Notes: generated by a model not told the origin, from the letters alone. 64,000 nt of DNA from JAGVSR01 sp963708775 (GCA_963708775.1 CAVPTI010000020.1:248001-312000), one strand, 5' to 3'; counted from the stretch's first letter, positions 8,702-18,149 are shown. Numbers and translations are program-made.

Positions 8702-10615
8702 TCACGCGCGAGAGGCGCCACCGGCCTCGTTCGAACGGCCGAGTGCGGCGAGGACATTATGCACGATACCAGAGGCGTCGAGGCCGGCATCTGCATACAT
8801 CTTCACCGGATTGTCCTGCTCGATAAAGCGATCCGGAAGCACCATCGGGCGAACTTTCAAGCCGCGATCGAGGAGGCCATTCAGCGCGAGGTGCTGCAGA
8901 ACATGGCTGCCGAACCCGCCGATCGAACCTTCTTCGATGGTCACAAGGACTTCATGTTCGCGGGCCAACCGCGTGACGAGATCGGTATCCAGCGGCTTCA
9001 TGAACCGGGCGTCGGCGACCGTCGTCGATAGCCCCATGGCAGCGAGTTGATCGGCGGCTTTCAGAGCTTCAGCGAGACGTGTGCCGAGCGAGAGGATAGC
9101 AATCGTAGTTCCTTCACGCACGATGCGGCCTTTGCCGATCGCGAGCGGTTTGCCTTCGAGCGGGAGTTCGACACCCATGCCCTCGCCGCGCGGATAGCGG
9201 ACCGCAGAGGGGGCGTCGTCGATCGCAGCCGTCGTGGCGACCATGTGGACGAGTTCGGCTTCGTCGGCGGCGGCCATGATCACGAAATTCGGCAGGCAGC
9301 CGAGGTAGGCCAGATCAAAGGAGCCTGCATGGGTCGGACCATCCGCGCCAACCAAGCCCGCACGGTCGATCGCGAGGCGCACCGGCAGCTTCTGGACCGC
9401 CACATCGTGCACGACCTGATCGTAGCCGCGCTGCAAAAACGTCGAATAGATCGCGGCGAATGGCCGGTAGCCTTCGGTTGCAAGCCCTGCTGCGAACGTG
9501 ACGGCATGCTGCTCGGCGATGCCGACGTCGAACATTCGGTCGGGAAACTCCTTGCCGAAGATATCGAGGCCGGTCCCGTCGGGCATGGCAGCGGTGACGG
9601 CGACGATGCGCTTATCCTTCCGGGCTTCCGCGACGAGACTGTCGGCGAAGACGCGCGTGTAGGTGGGCGCGTTCGGCTTCGGCTTCACCTGCGCCCCGGT
9701 GATGACGTTGAACTTGGCGACGCCGTGGTACTTATCGTCCGATGCTTCGGCGGGAGCGTAGCCCTTGCCTTTGCGGGTGACGACGTGGATCAGGATAGGG
9801 CCCTGCTTGGCGTCGCGAACATTTTTGAGAACCGGCAGAAGCGTGTTGAGATCGTGGCCGTCGATCGGGCCGACGTAGTAGAAGCCCAATTCCTCGAACC
9901 ACATTCCGCCCTGCCACAGATGGCGCGTGTATTCTTCCATGCGCGCGGCGCGGCGTTCCCAGCTTTTCGGAAGGCGCTTTGCAAGCTGCTTGGCGACGTC
10001 GCGCCAGTAGAGGTACGTGCCGCTCGATGTGGTGCGGGCGAGATAATGCGAAAGCGCACCGACAGGCGGCGCGATCGACATATCGTTGTCGTTGAGGATG
10101 ACGATAAGGCGTTCGTCGCGGGCGCCGGCATTGTTGATCGCCTCGTACGCCATTCCGGCGCTCATTGCGCCATCTCCGATCACCGCGATGACGTTGTTCG
10201 ATCTGCCTTCCAGGTCGCGGGCGCAGGCCATGCCGAGCGCGGCGGAAATGGACGTTGAGGAGTGGCCGGCGCCGAATGCGTCATATTCACTCTCGGCGCG
10301 GCGCGTAAAGCCGGCAAGACCGCCGCCCTGGCGAAGCGTACGGATGCGATCGCGGCGGCCTGTCAGGATTTTGTGCGGGTAGGTCTGGTGGCCTACGTCC
10401 CATACGAGACGGTCGCGCGGGGTGTCGAATACCCAGTGGAGTGCGACCGTCAGCTCGATGACACCCAGTCCGGCACCCAAGTGGCCGCCGGTCACAGAGA
10501 CGGCATCGATCGTTTCCAACCGCAACTCGTCGGCGAGTTGGCGGAGGTCACTTTCGGGCAAGCGCCGCAGATCTTCCGGCGTATTTATGGTGTCTAGAAG
10601 GGGCGTCTTGCTCAC
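8702..10615 (-). CDS. dxs: 1-deoxy-D-xylulose-5-phosphate synthase
   Basis: A 637-residue thiamine-diphosphate enzyme that condenses pyruvate and glyceraldehyde-3-phosphate, the first committed step of the MEP isoprenoid pathway. Visible: the ThDP-binding block VIGDGAMSAGMAYEAINNAG with NDNDMSI, HVVTRKGKGYAPAE, the transketolase Pyr domain (DVGIAEQHAVTFAAGLATEG, residues near 370) and C-terminal domain (VTIEEGSIGGFG). Length and order are those of the family. In related bacteria xseB and an HDAC-like gene lie just upstream, as here, but a VHL-like gene separates them from dxs in this window. Confidence 0.97.
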   Translation of the reverse strand: MSKTPLLDTINTPEDLRRLPESDLRQLADELRLETIDAVSVTGGHLGAGLGVIELTVALHWVFDTPRDRLVWDVGHQTYPHKILTGRRDRIRTLRQGGGLAGFTRRAESEYDAFGAGHSSTSISAALGMACARDLEGRSNNVIAVIGDGAMSAGMAYEAINNAGARDERLIVILNDNDMSIAPPVGALSHYLARTTSSGTYLYWRDVAKQLAKRLPKSWERRAARMEEYTRHLWQGGMWFEELGFYYVGPIDGHDLNTLLPVLKNVRDAKQGPILIHVVTRKGKGYAPAEASDDKYHGVAKFNVITGAQVKPKPNAPTYTRVFADSLVAEARKDKRIVAVTAAMPDGTGLDIFGKEFPDRMFDVGIAEQHAVTFAAGLATEGYRPFAAIYSTFLQRGYDQVVHDVAVQKLPVRLAIDRAGLVGADGPTHAGSFDLAYLGCLPNFVIMAAADEAELVHMVATTAAIDDAPSAVRYPRGEGMGVELPLEGKPLAIGKGRIVREGTTIAILSLGTRLAEALKAADQLAAMGLSTTVADARFMKPLDTDLVTRLAREHEVLVTIEEGSIGGFGSHVLQHLALNGLLDRGLKVRPMVLPDRFIEQDNPVKMYADAGLDASGIVHNVLAALGRSNEAGGASRA

Positions 10616-10767
10616 GGCGTGGCGTCAACCTCCAATGGCGCGCCGGCTCCTCCGGACGACATTCAGGACATGCGTTCTGTTGCGCGCACCCTAGACCCAA
10701 ACTCTCGTAGAATGAAGGGTACCTTGGGAGCATTGCAGCACGATCCTTAGATAAGGGGTGTTGGGCC

Positions 10768-11778
10768 TCAGTTCACCTGGCAATTTAACTCGTATTTGCC
10801 GCAGGCCCCGGCGTTGCCTTGGCTGCATTGGGATTGCCAAGTGGAGCAGCCTTCCTTCTTCCACGGCGCCACTTCAAAGCCCTTTTTGTCCTCAGGCCAT
10901 TGGCATTTGCCGCTGCGCATTACGTAGCCTTTCTTGCAGTAGCAGTCGCCCTCAGGGCTGCGGTAGGCATTTTTTCCGCAATTCTGGAGAAGGACACATT
11001 CTCCGTTCTTCAATTTGTAATTCTTGGCGCAATTGAGCTTTTCGCGCGGTGGTGACTTTTTCTTTTCGGTTTGCTTTGACGTGGCATTTTCCGCTCGGGT
11101 TGGGGCATCATCGGCGTCCAGTCGAAGTAATTCCACCTTCGCGGGCTCGGCCGCGGGCAGAAAGATCTGGAGGCAGTCGCCCGGCCCCGTCGCTATCATC
11201 CAAGGATGTGTGCGATAGGTATCTAGGATCAGTTCCTCACCCGAATTAAGACCGCCATAGTCCTTGAGCGCCCCTTCGAAATCGATCCACATAATGGCTC
11301 GATACATTCCGGAATTGTTGACGAAGGTGATCTTGGTCGGTTCACGCGAATGCTGTGATCTGAGACTCTTGCGCTCGGAACAGGACCGCTCGCCAGCCCG
11401 CGCAGACGACGGGGGCAATTGCGCGTTCTCCGTTGATAGGGGCTGTGGCGGTGCGGCCAGCGGCGTGTCGGTCAGCTTCTTCAGGTAGGCGCGCGCCATG
11501 TCGGCGTAGAACCCAGTGGAATAATTGGCGAGGAAAGCGTTCCACGCATCGGTGGTGCCAAGTTCCTTGGCGCTTTCGAAAGCTGATTTGGCGACATCTT
11601 GGCTGGCGGCGTCGGGGGTGGGAGATGGGGTCTGAGCGAACGCTGATGGGCCGCACTGGGCCATGAGCACTAAACACAATGAAGCCGAGAGGACGATCGA
11701 GTGTGCGCGCGCCAAAGCGATATTCCAAATACTGATCGTCAGAATTGAGAGCGTATGCTGGCGCCAACGAAGCGGCAA
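10768..11778 (-). CDS. Secreted protein with VHL-type beta domain
   Basis: Up to 336 residues. A hydrophobic signal (IVLSASLCLVLMAQCGPSA, ending AFA about residue 48) indicates export. After it comes an alpha-helical stretch, AWNAFLANYSTGFYADMARAYL (about residues 79-100). Then a segment closely resembles the von Hippel-Lindau beta domain: KITFVNNSGMYRAIMWIDF, then TYRTHPWMIATGPGDCLQIFLP (about residues 153-213). The C-terminal third is Cys-rich (CYCKKGYVMRSGKCQWP; four more Cys in the last 30 residues), suggesting disulfides in the periplasm. The start is uncertain: TTG at 11778 is only eight bases from the xseB stop, and a TTG at 11715 would give a cleaner signal peptide. Function unknown. 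Confidence 0.75.
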   Translation of the reverse strand: MPLRWRQHTLSILTISIWNIALARAHSIVLSASLCLVLMAQCGPSAFAQTPSPTPDAASQDVAKSAFESAKELGTTDAWNAFLANYSTGFYADMARAYLKKLTDTPLAAPPQPLSTENAQLPPSSARAGERSCSERKSLRSQHSREPTKITFVNNSGMYRAIMWIDFEGALKDYGGLNSGEELILDTYRTHPWMIATGPGDCLQIFLPAAEPAKVELLRLDADDAPTRAENATSKQTEKKKSPPREKLNCAKNYKLKNGECVLLQNCGKNAYRSPEGDCYCKKGYVMRSGKCQWPEDKKGFEVAPWKKEGCSTWQSQCSQGNAGACGKYELNCQVN

Positions 11779-11786
11779 GGATATTT

Positions 11787-12044
11787 CTATTCTGCGTCCA
11801 AAGGGTCGAGCCCCTTGGGTGAGCCGTCACTTCCCAAGGTGATTTTTTCGACCTTTGCCTCAGCCTGGCGCAGCAATCGGTCGCAGTGATCGCGAAGCAC
11901 TTCTCCGCGCTCGTAAATGGCGATGCTCTCCTCGAGTTCGACATCTCCTCGTTCCAGCCGCGAGACGATGCCTTCGAGTTCCTTCAGCGCGCGTTCGAAC
12001 GTCATATCCTTGATGTCAGCGTGCTTGTTCAAGGCCTTATTCAT
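11787..12044 (-). CDS. xseB: Exodeoxyribonuclease VII small subunit
   Basis: An 85-residue helical protein that pairs with XseA to form exonuclease VII. The family core is clear: MTFERALKELEGIVSRLERGDVELEESIAIYERG. The start at 12044 (MNKALNKHAD) fits the family; the frame is open a little further upstream. It lies between the HDAC-like gene and the VHL-like gene on the same strand. No xseA is present in the window. Confidence 0.93.
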   Translation of the reverse strand: MNKALNKHADIKDMTFERALKELEGIVSRLERGDVELEESIAIYERGEVLRDHCDRLLRQAEAKVEKITLGSDGSPKGLDPLDAE

Positions 12045-12176
12045 CGCCGGAAAGCCCCGCGTTGGAGGTGGTCCCGCCGGGCGGGACAATGGACGCTACC
12101 GGAATCGGAAGGTCCTCGTCATGGGGGGATAGCTGTCCAGGGGCGGTCCGCACAAGGCCTGAAGCGATGAACATTG

Positions 12177-13127
12177 TCAGGATCCCACGTCCATCAACGT
12201 CCTGACATGGACGCCGACCGACTTGGCCAGTCCATCGAGATCATAGCCACCTTCCAGCATCGAGACCATGCGCCGGTGGGCGTGGGCTTCGGCCACACGC
12301 GCAAGTTTCTCAGTCGCCCACATGAAATCGGCTTCGACTAATTGCAGGCCGCCCAGTGGATCGCGACGGTGCCCGTCGAAACCGGCGGAGATCACGATCA
12401 GGTCAGGGGCGAAATTGTGCAGCGGCTTCAGAATCCGCTCGGAGAAGGCCTCGCGGAAGTGATCGCCGCCGTCGCCTTCGCGCAACGGGGCATTAAAGAT
12501 ATTGCCGACCCCGGTCTCGTTCAGGTCGCCCGTGCCGGGGAACAACGGCATCTGGTGCGTCGATCCGTAGAAGCAATCTTTATCCGCCCAGAAGATGTCC
12601 TGGGTGCCGTTGCCGTGGTGGACGTCGAAATCAACGACAGCAACGCGTTCGGCACCGTGTTTTGACCTGGCATAGAGCGCGGCAATAGCTGCATTGGAGA
12701 AAAAGCAGAAGCCCATGGCGCGATCGTTCTCGGCGTGGTGGCCCGGTGGCCGAACCTGCGCGAAGGCATTGGTTGCGTTGCCGGCCATAACTTCGTCGAC
12801 GGCCTGCAATCCGGCGCCGACGGCGCGGAGCGCAGATTCCCAAGATGCGGGCGACATGACGGTGTCGCCATCAATGCGCACGAGGCGGCTTTCGCCCATC
12901 GCCTGTTCGCCAACGCGGCGCATGCGGTCAAAATGATGCTGGGGATGCGCAAGAAGGATGTGTGTTTCGACATCGTCGCGCAAGGGAGCGTCCAGCCGCT
13001 TCAGGCCGGCATAGCTCTCATGACCGAGCACCTTGTCGATGGCGCGCATGCGATCTGGCCGTTCGGGATGTCCGAATCCGGTGTCGTGCTCGGTGAAAAT
13101 CGGGTGCGTGACGAGCAGGGTTGTCAT
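12177..13127 (-). CDS. Histone deacetylase family protein (acetylpolyamine/AcuC-like deacetylase)
   Basis: A 316-residue zinc hydrolase of the arginase/deacetylase fold that removes acetyl groups from amines or lysines. Seen: HPERPDRMRAID near residue 20, the RPPGHHAENDRAMGFCFFSNAA catalytic His pair, the zinc ligands in DFDVHHGNGTQDIFW, and SAGFDGHRRDPLGGLQL with a zinc Asp. MVSMLEGGYDLDGLA closes the fold. The start at 13127 (MTTLLVTHPIF) was chosen on homology. It heads the HDAC-xseB group upstream of dxs. The physiological substrate is not known. Confidence 0.92.
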   Translation of the reverse strand: MTTLLVTHPIFTEHDTGFGHPERPDRMRAIDKVLGHESYAGLKRLDAPLRDDVETHILLAHPQHHFDRMRRVGEQAMGESRLVRIDGDTVMSPASWESALRAVGAGLQAVDEVMAGNATNAFAQVRPPGHHAENDRAMGFCFFSNAAIAALYARSKHGAERVAVVDFDVHHGNGTQDIFWADKDCFYGSTHQMPLFPGTGDLNETGVGNIFNAPLREGDGGDHFREAFSERILKPLHNFAPDLIVISAGFDGHRRDPLGGLQLVEADFMWATEKLARVAEAHAHRRMVSMLEGGYDLDGLAKSVGVHVRTLMDVGS

Positions 13128-13215
13128 GACCCGGACCGGTCCTTTCGTGAAAGCATGGTGCGATCTTAGCCAACCGAGGTGGTCGGGCGCCAGGGGGACA
13201 GAATGCGGCGCCGGT

Positions 13216-14097
13216 TCAGGCACCGGGCAAGGTCAAGGGAATCACCTCCACACCGGGCGGAGGTGGCCGATCATTGGGGACAAAGAAGTCCTGTACCAGC
13301 GGTTTGGACGGATCGACCCGGTATGGCGTGAAATCGGTAACGCCACCTTTCTCAAAAAGAAAGCTGTCATCGATCAGGAACTGACCGGTCAACTCGCGGG
13401 ACGGCTGGGTCAGGATCAGATGGGCGGCATCTGCCATGATGTCCGGGGTGCGGCTCATGGCGATGAGTTCTCGCCCGAGGACATTTGCTATGGCGGCGGT
13501 GGCAATGGCTGTGCGGGGCCAGAGAGCATTAACGGCGATCCCATCGTTGCGGAACTCCTCCGCCATGCCGAGCACACACAGGCTCATGCCGTATTTCGCG
13601 ATCGAGTAGGCGACGTGGTCCTTGAACCATTTCGGCTGCAAGTCGAGCGGCGGCGACAGGACGAGGACATGGGGGTTCCGGGCCTTGCGCAGGTGAGGAA
13701 TGCAGAGTTTCGTCGTCAGGAACGTGCCACGCGTATTGATGGCGTGCATCAAATCGAAGCGCTTCATGTCGGTCGCTTCTGTTCCCGTGGGCGACAGCGC
13801 CGAGGCGTTGTTGATGCAGATGTCGATGCCGCCGAAAGTGTCGACCGTTTTGGCTACGGCGGCGGCGACCTGATCCTCGAAACGGATATCGCAGACAATC
13901 GGGAGCGCGCGTCCGCCTGCAGCATCGACCTCGGCGGCAGCGGTGTGCACCGTGCCGGGAAGCTTTGGGTTGGGGTCACTCGTCTTGGCGGCGATGGCGA
14001 TGTTGGCGCCGTCCCGGGCAGCGCGAAGGGCGATTGCAAGGCCGATGCCACGGCTGCCGCCGGTTATGAAAAGCGTCTTTCCGCTGAGGGTTGCCAT
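13216..14097 (-). CDS. Short-chain dehydrogenase, HSDL2-like
   Basis: A 293-residue NAD(P)-dependent SDR. The cofactor motif TGGSRGIGLAIA is at residues 12-23, followed by NNASALSP and the YSIAK catalytic Tyr/Lys pair. Segments such as LSPPLDLQPKWFKDHVAY and ALWPRTAIATAAI are typical of the hydroxysteroid dehydrogenase-like protein 2 subgroup. The sterol-binding (SCP2) domain that some HSDL2 proteins carry is absent. The stop lies 89 bases before the HDAC-like start on the same strand. Confidence 0.88.
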   Translation of the reverse strand: MATLSGKTLFITGGSRGIGLAIALRAARDGANIAIAAKTSDPNPKLPGTVHTAAAEVDAAGGRALPIVCDIRFEDQVAAAVAKTVDTFGGIDICINNASALSPTGTEATDMKRFDLMHAINTRGTFLTTKLCIPHLRKARNPHVLVLSPPLDLQPKWFKDHVAYSIAKYGMSLCVLGMAEEFRNDGIAVNALWPRTAIATAAIANVLGRELIAMSRTPDIMADAAHLILTQPSRELTGQFLIDDSFLFEKGGVTDFTPYRVDPSKPLVQDFFVPNDRPPPPGVEVIPLTLPGA

Positions 14098-14137
14098 GCC
14101 TGCATTTCCTTATGTGTCGTTGGCAGCGATGGTGGCG

Positions 14138-15634
14138 TCACGTCGCGCTCAGGGCAAGCCGTTCGCGCAGCCAGCGCATGAAGCGCACAGGGGCGGTCAG
14201 GAGTGCCCAGAGCTGCAATCCGACATAACGCAGGAACAAGGGCAGACCGACAAGAGGCAGGAAGACGAGGACGAAAGCTAGTCCACGGACGAGGCGCGCA
14301 AGGGCGTAGCCGACGTATGAGCCATACTCCGTACGATCCTCCGTTGGCCATATTCGGGCCCACCAAGACCAGCCCGTTCCTAGTCCAAAGAGGCCGGAGG
14401 CCAGGAGCAAAAGGTAGCCGATCTGAATGGATGATGAGATGCCGGGGACGATGCGGCGGTCGAGCTCGGCTTGGCGGCGTTCGTCGCGCAGGTCGGCCTC
14501 GAACCCCGCCATCGCGATGCGGCCCATGGCATCACCAGCGAGGCTATCCATCCAGCCGATGAATGAGTTCGAAAGCGGTCTGGAGTCTGATGACGGCAGG
14601 GCTTCGAGCACGACCCGGTCGAAACCATCCCGCCGCGCAAGAATGGTGAGCGGCTCGGCATCGGGCGCTATCCTGGCGAGGAAGTCGCCGAAGGTCGGCT
14701 GCTTCACGGCGGCGTCGAGACCAGGAATGGTGGCGGTCTGCCAGAGCCAGTTTTTTCCGCCAGGCTGGCGGCGTGTTTCGGATTTTACGATGACGAGGTT
14801 GACGTCCGCGTTACGCGCGGCGGCTCGAATGTCCTTCAGCGGCAGCAATCCGTCGCCGCCATTGGGGTCGATGAACGACAAAGCGTCGCTCTTGATGCCG
14901 CCGGTAAGGACGACGGTTTGACCTTGCACGTGTTCGAGCGAGGACGAGAGCCGCGCGGGATCGAGACGGTCGACCAGAGCCATGCGTGTCTCCGGATCGA
15001 AACGCGGTACGACGGGAAGGCTATCGGCGCTGCCCGTCTCTAGAGCGAGCACACGAACTCGAGACGGCTTGAGCGGCTGATTGAGTTGGAACAGCGTCTC
15101 GCTAAACAGTTCTTTGCTGTCAATGCGCGTGCGCAAATTGGGCTTGATCTGCGCTAGCGCGATCTCTGTTTCGCCGGAACCTTCGCGCACGAGACGATAG
15201 GCCCCTGAGGGTGTGGCAACGAAGAGGTCGGCTTCGGGTGGCAAGTCGCGAAGAAAGGCACGCCGTGTGGCGACCGTTTCCAGCGTCAGGTACAGCGCAA
15301 GATTGCCGGATGTACCGGGCAGCAGACTGTCGCGCATACCGGCCAGCTCGCCGGCATTGGCCGCCGTGTAGGCTTCGCCCTTCGCATTAGCGAACCGCCA
15401 GTGGCCTTCCTGGCCCGCCTCGGCCGCGAGTGCCTGGATGCCCGGCCGGTCGGGTAAGGCTTTGACGTGGGCCAGCGCGTGGCCAAGATCATGACTGAAC
15501 CCGTGAACGCTCCGGGATGAAAGTTTGCTTGCGTCACCGGCATGCTCGAGAGCTTTCGTGAGCCAATTGGCAGAGGCAGGGACAATGGCGAGCAGGAGGC
15601 CCGCGCAAATCAGAGTTACTAAACGCGGGGCCAT
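14138..15634 (-). CDS. Membrane-anchored protein of unknown function
   Basis: A 498-residue protein with an N-terminal signal (LICAGLLLAIVPASA), a long soluble region predicted to be periplasmic, and two or three hydrophobic helices near the C-terminus (QIGYLLLLASGLFGLG about 400-416; FVLVFLPLVGLPLFL about 455-470). I recognise no catalytic motif. Its ATG overlaps the enoyl-CoA hydratase stop by one base (TAATG), so it is translationally coupled behind the hydratase and acyl-CoA dehydrogenase genes. Whether it has any role in acyl-CoA metabolism is unknown. Confidence 0.7.
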   Translation of the reverse strand: MAPRLVTLICAGLLLAIVPASANWLTKALEHAGDASKLSSRSVHGFSHDLGHALAHVKALPDRPGIQALAAEAGQEGHWRFANAKGEAYTAANAGELAGMRDSLLPGTSGNLALYLTLETVATRRAFLRDLPPEADLFVATPSGAYRLVREGSGETEIALAQIKPNLRTRIDSKELFSETLFQLNQPLKPSRVRVLALETGSADSLPVVPRFDPETRMALVDRLDPARLSSSLEHVQGQTVVLTGGIKSDALSFIDPNGGDGLLPLKDIRAAARNADVNLVIVKSETRRQPGGKNWLWQTATIPGLDAAVKQPTFGDFLARIAPDAEPLTILARRDGFDRVVLEALPSSDSRPLSNSFIGWMDSLAGDAMGRIAMAGFEADLRDERRQAELDRRIVPGISSSIQIGYLLLLASGLFGLGTGWSWWARIWPTEDRTEYGSYVGYALARLVRGLAFVLVFLPLVGLPLFLRYVGLQLWALLTAPVRFMRWLRERLALSAT

Positions 15635-16398
15635 TATGTGCGCCCCGAACGCGGGCGCGCGAGAAAGGCTTCGAATGCGGCGCGGGCTTCGGGGGAGGTG
15701 AGGCAGCGGGCAAATTCGGTTGCTTCTTCGCGCGTGCGTTCCAGGACGGTGTTGACGTTGCCGCGCATGAGGCGCTTGGCGGTGAGGAGCGCTTGCGGTG
15801 GCTTCTTGGCAAGGCGGGCCGCGATCGACATCACGTGGATCTCCAGGTTTTCGTGATCGACGAGTGCGTTGACGAGACCGGCATCACAGGCGCGGGCGGC
15901 GGAGAATGTTTCGCCGAGGACCAGCATCTCGAAAGCTCGCGGATACCCCATCACCTGCGGCATCAGCAGGCTGGACGCGGCTTCGGGCACAAGACCGAGA
16001 TCGAGGAACGGCGTGGCAAAGGTAGCGCGTGGGGTGGCGTAGACGAGATCACAGTGGAGCAGCAGCGTTGTGCCGATGCCGATAGCCTGACCGTCGACGC
16101 CCGCAATGACGGGCTTCCTCATGCGCGGCAGGATCTCAATAAAACGGAGCACTTCGCGCGGGGGACCCTGGTCGCCTTTGGCTGTGGCGAGAAAGTCGGC
16201 AATGTCATTGCCGCCGGTGAAATGACCGCCGCTGCCGAGGAGGACGCGAACGCGGATGGTGTCATCAGCTTCGCCCATCTCAAGCGCATCCGACAGTTCG
16301 CGATACATATCCTGTGTCAGAGCATTGCGTTTCTCGGGACGTGTCAGGCGGAGCGTCTGCACGCCTTCGTTGATGCTGATTTCAACTGTTGCGCTCAT
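15634..16398 (-). CDS. Enoyl-CoA hydratase/isomerase family protein
   Basis: A 254-residue crotonase-fold protein acting on acyl-CoA. Seen: LTRPEKRNALTQDMY, the oxyanion-hole segment LGSGGHFTGGNDIADF, and KPVIAGVDGQAIGIGTTLLLHCDLVYA. The position of the second hydratase Glu is occupied by LGLVPEAASSLLMPQ, as in many hydratases. Its start overlaps the acyl-CoA dehydrogenase stop by four bases (ATGA), so the two enzymes are made together and could act on successive steps of fatty-acid or branched-chain oxidation. Confidence 0.9.
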   Translation of the reverse strand: MSATVEISINEGVQTLRLTRPEKRNALTQDMYRELSDALEMGEADDTIRVRVLLGSGGHFTGGNDIADFLATAKGDQGPPREVLRFIEILPRMRKPVIAGVDGQAIGIGTTLLLHCDLVYATPRATFATPFLDLGLVPEAASSLLMPQVMGYPRAFEMLVLGETFSAARACDAGLVNALVDHENLEIHVMSIAARLAKKPPQALLTAKRLMRGNVNTVLERTREEATEFARCLTSPEARAAFEAFLARPRSGRT

Positions 16399-18149
16399 GT
16401 TGTCACTCCGAGATCGGCATCGAGAACGGAGACGGAGCCAGCCATGATCGAGGCGGCAAGTCCCCATGCCATAACGGAACGATTTTCTGCAAAAAACCTC
16501 AGATGCGAGGCGGGAACAGGGTCGTTTCCGGCGTTGAGCGCCAAGCGGACCAGCGCATCGCCGCCAGCAACCAGAGCGAAGAGCTGTAAGTACGGCGTGG
16601 CGCCTGCGAGTGCGATTTGCGGATTGGATTGCAGCTTGCGCACGATCCATTCTGTGGCGGTGGCAAGAGCTTCCAACGCGCGCGCCAATTGTTCCAGGGC
16701 GAATTCCATCACAGGCAAAGCGGCGCTACGCAAGTTGTTTAAAGTGACGTTCACATCCGCGAGGTAGGACGTGACGGCGTTCCCGCCGGACAGCGGCAGT
16801 TTGCGGGTGACGAGATCAATCGCCTGAATGCCATTGGTGCCTTCGTAAATCGGAAGAATTCGGGCGTCCCGGAGATGCTGCGCCGCTCCTGTGTCCTCGA
16901 TGTACCCCATGCCGCCGTGAACCTGGATGCCGAGAGAGGCGACTTCGACGGCGACATCGGTGGCGAAGGCCTTGGCGACCGGTGTCAGCAACGCGACGCG
17001 TTCAGCGGCGCGGGTCCGGGTGTCTTCATCTTCGGCATGGTTAGACAGATCTGTCGCGGCCGCCGTTGCCATGCAGATGCCGCGAGCAGCCAAGGTCAGG
17101 ACGCGCATCGTCAGCAACATGCGGCGGATATCGGGATGGGCGATGATGGGCGACATTTCCTTTTCGCCTGCGGCACGGCCCTGATGGCGCTCTTGCGCAT
17201 ATTTGAGCGCGCGCTGCGTGGCACGCTCGGCGATGGCGACGCCCTGGACGCCCACGGCAAGGCGTGCTGCGTTCATCATAACGAACATGGTGGCAAGGCC
17301 ACGGTTTTCTTCGCCGACCAGGTATCCGATCGCCCCTCCGTTCTCGCCGAACTTCATGACGCACGTGGGGCTGGCGACGATCCCAAGCTTGTGTTCGAGA
17401 CCGGCGCAGACGACGTCGTTGCGCTCACCTGGTGAACCATCGTGACCTACGAGGAATTTGGGCACGAGGAACAGCGAAATGCCGCGCGTTCCGGGCGGCG
17501 CATCGGGCAGGCGCGCCAGGACCAGATGGATGATATTGTCCGTCAGATCATGGTCGCCGTAGCTGATGTAAATTTTCGTTCCGGTAATGCGGTAGGTGCC
17601 GTCCCCGGCCGGAACGGCGCGGGTCGCAACGGCGTTGAGATCGGAACCGGCTTGCGGCTCGGTCAGGTTCATCGTGCCTGTCCAGTCGCCGGAAATCATG
17701 CGCGGCAGATAGCGGGCTTTGAGGTCTTGCGAACCGCCGATGTGGAGGGCATCGATGGCGCCGTTCGTCAGCAGCGGGCACATGCCGAACGCCATATTAG
17801 CTGCGTTCCAGATCTCGCAAGCGCTTATGGCGACGGCGCTCGGCAGCCCCTGGCCGCCGTATTCGGGCGGGCAGGGCAAAGCGCTCCAGCCACCGTCCGC
17901 AAACTGGCGATAGGCTTCTGACCAGCCGGGAGGCGTGACGACGCGACCATCGCGGAGGCAGGAACCTGTCTTGTCGCCAATTTGGTTCAAGGGATCGAGC
18001 ACCTCGGATCCGAACTTACCGGCCTCTTCCAAGATGGCGCGGACGGTGGCCTCATCCAGGGCGTCGCTTCCGTTCATTATGCCGGCGTTGAATACGCCCG
18101 CGGCCTTGAGTGCGGAAAGGATGTCGTTTACGGGAGCCTGATAGGTCAT
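16395..18149 (-). CDS. Acyl-CoA dehydrogenase
   Basis: A 584-residue FAD enzyme of the long acyl-CoA dehydrogenase group. Landmarks: GWSALPCPPEYGGQGLPSAV, the FAD/substrate loop WTGTMNLTEPQAGSDL, the middle domain ITGTKIYISYGDHDL, and VASLGIQVHGGMGYIEDTG with RDARILPIYEGTNGIQAIDL in the C-terminal helical domain. A further helical extension of over 100 residues follows, as in this subgroup. The start was placed at 18149 (MTYQAPVNDI); the frame continues upstream to 18230 and would then overlap the divergent Sua5 gene. It is the first gene of a three-gene unit. Confidence 0.93.
   Translation of the reverse strand: MTYQAPVNDILSALKAAGVFNAGIMNGSDALDEATVRAILEEAGKFGSEVLDPLNQIGDKTGSCLRDGRVVTPPGWSEAYRQFADGGWSALPCPPEYGGQGLPSAVAISACEIWNAANMAFGMCPLLTNGAIDALHIGGSQDLKARYLPRMISGDWTGTMNLTEPQAGSDLNAVATRAVPAGDGTYRITGTKIYISYGDHDLTDNIIHLVLARLPDAPPGTRGISLFLVPKFLVGHDGSPGERNDVVCAGLEHKLGIVASPTCVMKFGENGGAIGYLVGEENRGLATMFVMMNAARLAVGVQGVAIAERATQRALKYAQERHQGRAAGEKEMSPIIAHPDIRRMLLTMRVLTLAARGICMATAAATDLSNHAEDEDTRTRAAERVALLTPVAKAFATDVAVEVASLGIQVHGGMGYIEDTGAAQHLRDARILPIYEGTNGIQAIDLVTRKLPLSGGNAVTSYLADVNVTLNNLRSAALPVMEFALEQLARALEALATATEWIVRKLQSNPQIALAGATPYLQLFALVAGGDALVRLALNAGNDPVPASHLRFFAENRSVMAWGLAASIMAGSVSVLDADLGVTT

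Noticed and set aside
9047..10258. A 403-residue plus-strand frame opposite dxs
   Set aside because: It is antisense to an intact dxs gene and has no homology; high GC leaves the antisense frame open.
13033..14181. A 382-residue plus-strand frame opposite the HSDL2-like SDR
   Set aside because: Antisense shadow; the SDR has all catalytic motifs.
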